From BM003 sp963783695 (GTDB lineage Bacteria > Pseudomonadota > Gammaproteobacteria > Steroidobacterales > BM003): DNA of 64,000 nt. Within the stretch, counting starts at the first letter, position 1, and every line of letters starts with the position of its first letter. Both the position numbers and the translations under genes were made by a program. Positions 40,609-46,373 of this stretch are shown in pieces. The notes below the pieces were generated by a model. The model saw nothing but the letters and a program-made list of their open reading frames with translations. It had not been told where the DNA came from and searched no databases. The DNA lies in contig CAWAOM010000001.1 in assembly GCA_963783695.1 (NCBI GenBank), positions 62,001 through 126,000 on the forward strand, given 5' to 3'.

Positions 40609-41244
40609 ATGAAGCGCACGAGTTTACTGAGCACGGCCCTGCTGCTGGCAGCGTCGATGTGGGGTGGCAACGCACTGGCGGTGAACATATCGCTGGATCC
40701 TGCAGATACGGGGCCGATTACCTCCGGCGACGTTATCAGAGTCGATATCGTGGCATCGGATCTGGGAACCGAAGTCATTACCGCTTATGACATGGCGATT
40801 GCGTACGACGACGCGTTATTGACGCTGGACATGATTGACTACGGAGACGGGCTTGGGACGGCCTGCGAGAATACGGATGCAAGCGCAGACTGCGAGGCCT
40901 TCTATGACCCGTTCAACCAGGACGGCGCCGGGTTCGCGGATCCCAACCTGTTCTCGATTCTCGACCTGGCGACGCTGGCGGGTTTGCAGGGCGGTGGCGA
41001 TTTCATTCTCGCGTCGCTGCTCTTCACGGCAAATGCCGATGCGGATTCGACGGGTTTCGATTTCAACTGGCGCGGTATCAATGACGTCAAGTGTAACGAT
41101 ACGCAGCGTCCGCAGGATCTCGACTATGTCTGCTCACCGCAAGATATGCCGATGCCGGAGCCGGGCACGGTGCTGTTGTTGAGTCTCGGTTTCCTGGCGC
41201 TGGGTTTTGCCAGGAGAAAGACGGCGCTGCGCTCGCTTGGGTAA
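40609..41244 (+). CDS. Cohesin-like PEP-CTERM sorting-domain protein
   Basis: A 211-residue protein: signal peptide (MKRTSLLSTALLLAASMWGG, cleavage after ALA), then about 140 residues of beta-sandwich character (SGDVIRVDIVASDLGTEV, TAYDMAIAYDDALLTLDMI, LASLLFTANADADSTGFDF) resembling a cohesin domain, and a C-terminal PEP-CTERM signal: PMPEPGTVLLL, a hydrophobic helix and ARRK. The PEP motif is processed by exosortase, here probably exosortase A given the accessory genes at 1-4870. After processing, such proteins are surface-anchored or released into the exopolysaccharide matrix. The ATG at 40609 follows GAGGAG. It lies 105 bases after the dockerin gene and before a strong terminator. Confidence 0.9.
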   Translation: MKRTSLLSTALLLAASMWGGNALAVNISLDPADTGPITSGDVIRVDIVASDLGTEVITAYDMAIAYDDALLTLDMIDYGDGLGTACENTDASADCEAFYDPFNQDGAGFADPNLFSILDLATLAGLQGGGDFILASLLFTANADADSTGFDFNWRGINDVKCNDTQRPQDLDYVCSPQDMPMPEPGTVLLLSLGFLALGFARRKTALRSLG

Positions 41245-41331
41245 TGACCTGACACAATACTGAGCACGAAGGGCCGGTGTCAGGGCTCGCAGCGTGGTCG
41301 GGGTTGTTTTTGAATCGTGCGTATAGTCAAG

Positions 41332-41372
41332 ACAGGCGGCGCGGCAGGGAATGCCGTGCCGCCTGTTTTTTT
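41332..41372 (+). terminator. Rho-independent terminator of the PEP-CTERM transcript
   Basis: A 15-base perfect stem (ACAGGCGGCGCGGCA at 41332-41346 with its complement at 41352-41366) and five-base loop, followed by a run of seven T ending at 41372. It ends the sigma-54 transcript 88 bases after the PEP-CTERM stop and separates it from the gene starting at 41385. Confidence 0.88.
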
Positions 41373-41384
41373 CCAGGACAGGTG

Positions 41385-42191
41385 ATGATCGGAAGAATCT
41401 TGATTTGTCTGGCTGCGTTGGTCGTAGCGTCCCAGGTCGCAGCTGCGGCAAGTCTGGACGGCTACACGCTGACCGGTGTCATTCACGATCCGGACCGCGT
41501 CTCGGTTGCCATTCTCGAGCATACGGATGGCTCTTTTATCGTGGTTCGCTCGGGAGAGAGCACCGAACTCGGTCAAATTAACTCTATTGATCGTCATTCG
41601 GTCACCTTCGACCGCCCCGGCGAGCGGGTATTAATGTCGCTCGAATACGGCGTCCAGCGTTTTTCGCCGGATGGCTCAAGGTTGCTGGGTTCGCGCGAAA
41701 CTGATGAGCCGGAGACGGCTGGCGCGCATGATGGAGATTTTCCCCAAGACGGAGAGTCCGCGGCAATTACCACGAGCTACAAGCCTGGGAATCATCTTGT
41801 CATGGTGCGGGGATCGGCTGAATCGCTTAGTGCGTTGATCGAGAGCGCGGCGTCCGGGCCCGGTTTCGCAGCATCAGGCGGCTCGGACGCGGGAAGCGGG
41901 GCCGCCGCTGGTTCGGCGTCCGCGCGTAACAGTTCCGCAAGCGGCGGTAACTCCGGCGGCTCGAAGAATAACAATGCGCCAAAGGAACTCGGCATAAGGC
42001 TGGCGGAGGTTTTTGATCTGCCGCAGACCATGGAAGTGGTCCGTGTAAATGCCGACCCGGTTGATTCTGTCAGCGATTCTTTCAATTACATCCAGTCGGA
42101 GATCGAAACCGGCAATACCGTGACTTTGTTTACCCATGGAATCCCTCCCTCCAACCGGATCTATGTCCAGCCGGATTCTCCTGGCAGCTAG
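41385..42191 (+). CDS. Exported protein with a GspC-HR-like domain and Gly/Ser linker
   Basis: A 268-residue protein with signal peptide MIGRILICLAALVVASQVAA and cleavage near AAAS. Residues 22-100 (GYTLTGVIHDPDRVSVAILE, GSFIVVRSGESTELGQI, VTFDRPGERVLMSLEYG) resemble the homology region of type II secretion GspC or related pilotin-type beta domains. Residues about 145-190 are a Gly/Ser/Ala linker, and the C-terminal 75 residues (LGIRLAEVFDLPQTMEVVRV) recall the GspC PDZ-like/coiled tail. No other type II secretion gene is nearby, so the assignment is weak. AGGACAGG at 41375-41382 supports the ATG at 41385. Confidence 0.65.
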   Translation: MIGRILICLAALVVASQVAAAASLDGYTLTGVIHDPDRVSVAILEHTDGSFIVVRSGESTELGQINSIDRHSVTFDRPGERVLMSLEYGVQRFSPDGSRLLGSRETDEPETAGAHDGDFPQDGESAAITTSYKPGNHLVMVRGSAESLSALIESAASGPGFAASGGSDAGSGAAAGSASARNSSASGGNSGGSKNNNAPKELGIRLAEVFDLPQTMEVVRVNADPVDSVSDSFNYIQSEIETGNTVTLFTHGIPPSNRIYVQPDSPGS

Positions 42192-42227
42192 CGGTACGGC
42201 ACGAGGGACACGCCTCCTCGGTACCGC
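42191..42227 (+). terminator. Hairpin immediately after the 41385-42191 stop
   Basis: GCGGTAC at 42191-42197 pairs with GTACCGC at 42221-42227, with further CGAGG/CCTC pairing inside. It begins in the stop codon. No T-run follows, so it may act as a weak or Rho-assisted terminator or protect the 3' end. The minus-strand DedA-like gene ends 44 bases further on. Confidence 0.45.
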
Positions 42228-42270
42228 GATTCCCTGTTGTCGCTTGGTCGGCCGTTGGTAATCAGCCAGC

Positions 42271-42903
42271 CTATCGGGATTGCCGGTTATCGTTTTTGCT
42301 GCCGGCTGTTGCGAGCCGCGCTCGATGGCGCCACCACAACCACAGACCCGCCGCCGGCAACACCATTGGAACTACGAGAACCGGGCCGACCAGTCCGCCC
42401 GGGATCAGCGCGGCGCCATTGGCGGCAAGCAGAAAAGCAAAAACAAAATTTCCGACCAGGCAGGCGCCGGTAAAACCTGCAAATGACATGCGCGTGGCAC
42501 CTGCCGTCAGCGTCAGTGCTTCCGCCAGGATCGGCAGCGATCGCGAGACCAGCACCGCGACAAGCGTCGGTGTCTCGGGAAGATGGGCGCGTGCACCAGA
42601 GAGTAACGTTCGGCCCACGCCATAGCCAATGATGTGTCCGATGCAGAGTCCGCTCCATGTCCAGAGAAACCCGCTGATAAAACCGAGACGGCCGGCCAGC
42701 AACGTGCCGACGATACTCGATGGAATAGGCAGCAGAACATCGGCAACGAGTAGACTGGCGCCGGTTGCGCCGAATGCGAAGGCGTCGTCGTCTGCACTGG
42801 ACAGCCACTGCTCGCCGGGTAGCTCGCCGATTATGACATATGGCACGATAGGCACCAGCAGCGCGACTATAATGACAAAAGTGGTGCGTAACGGACCGGA
42901 CAT
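42271..42903 (-). CDS. VTT/DedA-family membrane protein
   Basis: A 210-residue protein with four to five membrane helices and the VTT (SNARE-associated/DedA) core: LLVADVLLPIPSSIVGTLLA followed by GRLGFISGFLWTWSGLCIGH and GYGVGRTLL, then VLVSRSLPILAEALTLTAGA and GNFVFAFLLAANGAALI. The Arg in SRSLPILAEA is the family's conserved basic residue. DedA-type proteins are linked to lipid-carrier (undecaprenyl phosphate) flipping and membrane homeostasis. It stands alone on the minus strand between two plus-strand units. The ATG at 42903 has no strong ribosome site. Confidence 0.85.
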   Translation of the reverse strand: MSGPLRTTFVIIVALLVPIVPYVIIGELPGEQWLSSADDDAFAFGATGASLLVADVLLPIPSSIVGTLLAGRLGFISGFLWTWSGLCIGHIIGYGVGRTLLSGARAHLPETPTLVAVLVSRSLPILAEALTLTAGATRMSFAGFTGACLVGNFVFAFLLAANGAALIPGGLVGPVLVVPMVLPAAGLWLWWRHRARLATAGSKNDNRQSR

Positions 42904-43021
42904 TGGCTTAGCTGGGTTTTCTATTTTTGTTGTTCACAGCCGGAAAGACTATAACACCAGTGTTTGAGAAATGTACGGCATTAGATAACAAGATCGTTTG
43001 CAGCAGACCGGGGCGGTGATC

Positions 43022-44257
43022 ATGGAAAGACTCGATGCTTCGACGCGGCTCAAAGTCGACGTTATGTTCGAAGGCATTCGCTACAGCGAAGCGCTCGGTA
43101 ACGCGGTAGGGCATGCGTTGCCCAATTACTATCCTTACAGATTCAAGCCGGACGAACCCAATCCAACGGGTGAGCCGCAGGTTGCGATTCCGTACCTGAT
43201 TCGTACTCCGGACGGTACGATGATCAGGGTAAAGGGCAATGGCGAGTCGGATTGGGTCGTCGAGGGCGACAAGGCTGCCGGTTATCGCTTGCACAATGCG
43301 ACGGCCGGCGACGATATCGAGATCCGTTTCGAGCCGATGCCCGAGTGGATGAGGGGCCAGACCAGCGATGGCTTCCCGATGGCGCAGGCCGGGGTCAGTC
43401 TGCACAGCGACATGATGGTGATCAATGTCGCACCTGGCTGCGAATATTTCCTGCACAAACACGATGGCGAATCGATGCGCTGCCGCTTTTGCTCATACGG
43501 AGCACCCGATGAGCGCACCGCGCACCTCGGCCAGGTGGCGGGGCAGTTGGCCATTCCCGCAATCACGCTCAGCCGCATGCAGGAGACGGTAACCGCGGCG
43601 CTTGGCGAAACCCCGATCAGGCACATCTACCTTGTGGGCGGTTCGCTGACCGACTGGCGCGAGGAGGGCGAGCGCTTTCTGCAGCTGGCGCGCGCGGTAA
43701 AGGAGATCAACCATAAAAACGTGCCCGTTACGCTGGGTTCCGGCGCGCTGCCGGACGACCTGCTGCGGCAGTTTCACGATGAGGCGCTGGTCGATAATGT
43801 CTGCTTCAATCTCGAAGTCTGGTCGGAGCCGCTATTCGCAAAAATCTGCCCGGGCAAGAATCGTTATGTCGGCTATGACAGGTGGATTGCCTCGCTGGAA
43901 ACTGCCGTTTCCATGTGGGGCCGCGGCCGCGTCTACTGTGCAATGGTCGCCGGAATCGAGCTCGAGCCCGAACATGAGATGGATTGGATGCAGGCGGCGG
44001 ATCTGTGTATTGCCGGTGCGGAGGACCTTTGCAGCCGCGGGATCATTCCGATTTACTCCCTTTACTGGCCGATCGGTGGCAAGAACCATCCCGAGTACAT
44101 GAGCCGGCTCCGCAGTTTTTTCGAGCGTCTGAATATTGCGTATGCCGGTATCCGCGAGAAATACGGGCTGGCGATCTCGGACGAGTTCATGTGTCACCGT
44201 TGCGCTTACATGCAACTGGAATGCGACATCGATCGAAACCATGAGGATGCTGCCTGA
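43022..44257 (+). CDS. Radical SAM protein with unusual cysteine spacing, first gene of a three-gene operon
   Basis: A 411-residue protein. A cluster-binding pattern Cys140-x13-Cys154-x2-Cys157 is visible (PGCEYFLHKHDGESM then RCRFCSYG), wider than the canonical C-x3-C-x2-C. IYLVGGSLTDWREEG fits the GGE-like S-adenosylmethionine-binding strand. VTLGSGALPDDLLRQF, LVDNVCFNLEVWSEP and IIPIYSLYWPIGG read as later strands of the partial TIM barrel. Three more cysteines near the C-terminus (391, 394 and 401; CHRCAYMQLEC) could bind an auxiliary iron-sulphur cluster. I do not recognise the substrate or a named subfamily. The ATG at 43022 is preferred over a TTG at 42998. The stop overlaps the methyltransferase start (ATGA). 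Confidence 0.78.
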   Translation: MERLDASTRLKVDVMFEGIRYSEALGNAVGHALPNYYPYRFKPDEPNPTGEPQVAIPYLIRTPDGTMIRVKGNGESDWVVEGDKAAGYRLHNATAGDDIEIRFEPMPEWMRGQTSDGFPMAQAGVSLHSDMMVINVAPGCEYFLHKHDGESMRCRFCSYGAPDERTAHLGQVAGQLAIPAITLSRMQETVTAALGETPIRHIYLVGGSLTDWREEGERFLQLARAVKEINHKNVPVTLGSGALPDDLLRQFHDEALVDNVCFNLEVWSEPLFAKICPGKNRYVGYDRWIASLETAVSMWGRGRVYCAMVAGIELEPEHEMDWMQAADLCIAGAEDLCSRGIIPIYSLYWPIGGKNHPEYMSRLRSFFERLNIAYAGIREKYGLAISDEFMCHRCAYMQLECDIDRNHEDAA

Positions 44258-45273
44258 TGAGCAGGCCCGATGCCGATGCGATACCCGACCCCACCCCGAT
44301 TGTCGAACTGACCACCGCGTACTGGGCGTCGCAGACGTTGTTTGCCGCCAATAGAATCGGGCTTTTCGAGGTCATTGCTGACGCTACCGTCAGCACGAAC
44401 GAGATTGCCGCGAAACTGGGCATCGCTGCGCGCGCCACTGAATTATTACTTAATGCCTGCGCCTCGCTGGGTTTACTGGAAAAACAAGACGGTTTGTATC
44501 GCTGCAGCAAGGTAGGAGCCGCTTTCCTGGTTCCCGGAACACAGTCCTATATGGGCGACGCCATTCGTTACTGCGATGATCTCTATGCAACCTGGGGCAG
44601 GCTGGAGCATTCGGTGCGTGCGGGTGAGCCCGCGCTGACCGCATCGAGTTATCTTGGCGATGACGAGCAGCGCACGCGTAATTTCGTTTATGGCATGCAC
44701 AATCGCGCGCTCGGCATCGGGCAGGCGCTGGTAGGTCTCGCCGATCTGGGCGAGTGTCGCAGCCTGCTGGATGTCGGTGGTGGTCCCGGGACCTACTCCG
44801 CGCTTTTCGCAGCGCGCTATCCTGGCCTCAGTGCCCAGGTGATGGAACTGCCCGGGGTCATTCCGATCGCCCGTGAGATTCTCGCAACGATGCCCGCCGG
44901 TGACCGCGTCACAATGGTCGAGGGCAATTACAAGAAGTCGGCATTCCCGGCACCGGTAGAAGCGGTACTGATGTCCGGGATGTTTCACCGCGAAACCGAG
45001 CAGCAATGTCGTGAATTGATCGCCAAGGGATTCGATGCGCTGACATCCGGCGGACGGATGGTCATCTGCGATATTTTTGCCGATGCGGGGGGTGCCAGCC
45101 CCGCATTCGCCGCGTTGTTCGGACTGACGATGCTGCTGACCGCGCCCGACGGTACGGTTCACGCCGACGCGGATGTCGCCGCATGGATGCGTGACCGCGG
45201 TATCGATGATGTCGAGGTCTTTCACTTTCCGCCGCCGATGCCGCATCGGATCGTGATCGGTGTAAAGCCATGA
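44257..45273 (+). CDS. O-methyltransferase-type SAM-dependent methyltransferase
   Basis: A 338-residue protein with an N-terminal winged-helix dimerisation domain (LFAANRIGLFEVIADATVS, TNEIAAKLGIAARATELLLN) and a C-terminal Rossmann methyltransferase domain: motif I is LLDVGGGPGTYSALFA, then AQVMELPGVIPIAREIL and RMVICDIFADAGG. This is the acetylserotonin/BchU-like (PF00891) class, which methylates oxygen, nitrogen or carbon on small molecules. It overlaps both neighbours by four bases, so it probably acts on the product of the radical SAM enzyme. The substrate is unknown. Confidence 0.87.
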   Translation: MSRPDADAIPDPTPIVELTTAYWASQTLFAANRIGLFEVIADATVSTNEIAAKLGIAARATELLLNACASLGLLEKQDGLYRCSKVGAAFLVPGTQSYMGDAIRYCDDLYATWGRLEHSVRAGEPALTASSYLGDDEQRTRNFVYGMHNRALGIGQALVGLADLGECRSLLDVGGGPGTYSALFAARYPGLSAQVMELPGVIPIAREILATMPAGDRVTMVEGNYKKSAFPAPVEAVLMSGMFHRETEQQCRELIAKGFDALTSGGRMVICDIFADAGGASPAFAALFGLTMLLTAPDGTVHADADVAAWMRDRGIDDVEVFHFPPPMPHRIVIGVKP

Positions 45274-45992
45274 CCCGGGTTGGGTTCGTGATCGGGGGTT
45301 GGTTGCTGGCGCTTTGCATTGCCTCAGCCGGCGCCCAGGTGGCGGAGTCCGAAGTGCCTATCAAGGAACTTGGCGACGGCCGGTACCAGGTCGGCAGAAT
45401 CATCGTCGACAAGCCGGCGCGCAGCTTCAGCGTCGAGGCAAAGCTGATCCACACTGAAGATCCGCTCGAGTATCTCGCGGTCGCCCGGCGTGGCGCGAAG
45501 GATTACGAAAGTCTGCTCGAACTCAGGACGCGCGGGCTGCACTTCAATATCGCCTGTATCCTCATCGGGCTCGATGACACGGGTGTCGTTCATCCCAAAT
45601 TCCAGTTCGACGAAACCGTGGTCGAGGGTCCCGAGGTTGCAATCAAGATACGCTGGGAGGGTGACGACGGGAGTGTCGAAATCGATGCGGCGGATGCGCT
45701 GCGAATTGTCGGTGCTCCGGACGGACCGCCGCGCGAGACCCGCTGGATTTACACCGGTTCGGCAATGTACCCGTCGGACCCGCCGACCTATCTGGCCGAC
45801 TCGTCGGGTTCGTTGATCGGCTTCGTGCACGATCCCATGACCGTCATCGAGCACCAGCTTGGATTGGGTATCGGTGCTTACGGATCGGTGCTCGGTAATA
45901 CCGACATCCTGCCGCCGATCGGAACGCGTATGACCCTGATCGTAACGGCGCTGCCGGACACGTCGGATAGCGGCGACAACGAGTCGGAGTGA
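45270..45992 (+). CDS. Exported YdjY-domain-like protein, third gene of the radical SAM operon
   Basis: A 240-residue protein with signal peptide MTRVGFVIGGWLLALCIASA, cleavage near GAQV. LEYLAVARRGAKDYESLLEL followed by HFNIACILIGLDD matches the core of YdjY-type domains (gK-x-yEsLl...aaLl-lG). The remainder is beta-rich, and the single Cys in this core is IACILIG. In E. coli ydjY is part of a putative ferredoxin/oxidoreductase cluster; the domain's function is not established. The ATG overlaps the methyltransferase stop. An exported third member suggests the operon's small molecule or modification is used in the envelope. Confidence 0.7.
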   Translation: MTRVGFVIGGWLLALCIASAGAQVAESEVPIKELGDGRYQVGRIIVDKPARSFSVEAKLIHTEDPLEYLAVARRGAKDYESLLELRTRGLHFNIACILIGLDDTGVVHPKFQFDETVVEGPEVAIKIRWEGDDGSVEIDAADALRIVGAPDGPPRETRWIYTGSAMYPSDPPTYLADSSGSLIGFVHDPMTVIEHQLGLGIGAYGSVLGNTDILPPIGTRMTLIVTALPDTSDSGDNESE

Positions 45993-45997
45993 CGGGC

Positions 45998-46027
45998 GGG
46001 ACTCAGCGTGGCGGGACTCAGCGTGGC
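45998..46027 (+). repeat. Perfect 15-base tandem duplication
   Basis: GGGACTCAGCGTGGC occurs twice head to tail (45998-46012 and 46013-46027), beginning six bases after the YdjY-like stop. Two copies only, probably a slippage product; no function evident. Confidence 0.9.
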
Positions 46028-46175
46028 GGTATGTCGCGGCACAAATTCTGTACAGATAAAGCAAGGTCTGGCAACGAAGCAAACAGGCGCTGAAAAATAC
46101 CAAGAATGAACATTAGAAATAATAAATAACTAATTGTTTTACAATAAGAGAATGAGAAGACTTTAGACCGAATTC
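46028..46175 (+). other. AT-rich upstream region of the second TonB receptor
   Basis: The 148 bases before the sigma-54 promoter become strongly AT-rich from 46090. They contain the reverse-complement copy of the shared 23-base motif at 46124-46146, ending 30 bases before the -24 element, and the short palindrome ATTGTTTTACAAT at 46132-46144. No gene. Confidence 0.5.
46124..46146 (-). promoter_or_regulatory. Shared AT-rich motif (second copy)
   Basis: On the minus strand this segment begins TATTGTAAAACA and ends GTTATTT, differing from 38596-38618 at three of 23 positions. Orientation relative to the downstream sigma-54 promoter is opposite to the first copy, as is tolerated for enhancer or IHF-type sites. 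Confidence 0.4.
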
Positions 46176-46191
46176 TGGCACGGAATTTGCT
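46176..46191 (+). promoter_or_regulatory. Sigma-54 promoter of the second TonB receptor
   Basis: TGGCACGGAATTTGCT is a full consensus match (GG 46177-46178, GC 46189-46190, ten bases between). The predicted start is near 46202, giving an 85-base leader to the small reading frame at 46287 and 165 bases to the receptor. Confidence 0.88.
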
Positions 46192-46286
46192 TGAAAAGGG
46201 GTAACATGTGGTGCTCGGCCGCGGTGGCACCGTTGGCCGAGACAAAAAAATAACAATGTCTGTCATGCGCGGGAGGACGCTCAATC

Positions 46287-46373
46287 ATGGCAACACCACA
46301 CAGGGAAGGAGCCCGGGCGGGCCGAGGCGCTGCGGCAGTCTTGGCGGAGAATTCGGGTCTACGCAAATGGTGA
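46287..46373 (+). CDS. 28-residue leader peptide overlapping the TonB-receptor start
   Basis: The frame begins at an ATG preceded by a strong ribosome site (GGGAGGA at 46271-46277, nine bases away) and encodes 28 residues starting MATPHREGARAGRG and ending LRKW. Its TGA (46371-46373) lies within the first codons of the receptor, whose ATG is at 46367 (ATGGTGA). The receptor itself lacks a well-placed ribosome site, so translation of the leader may be needed to start the receptor. No domain is recognisable. This is an inference from sequence layout. Confidence 0.5.
   Translation: MATPHREGARAGRGAAAVLAENSGLRKW

Noticed and set aside
41385..42191. Calling this gene gspC
   Set aside because: Only a loose resemblance to the GspC homology region, with no other type II secretion genes nearby; left as exported protein.
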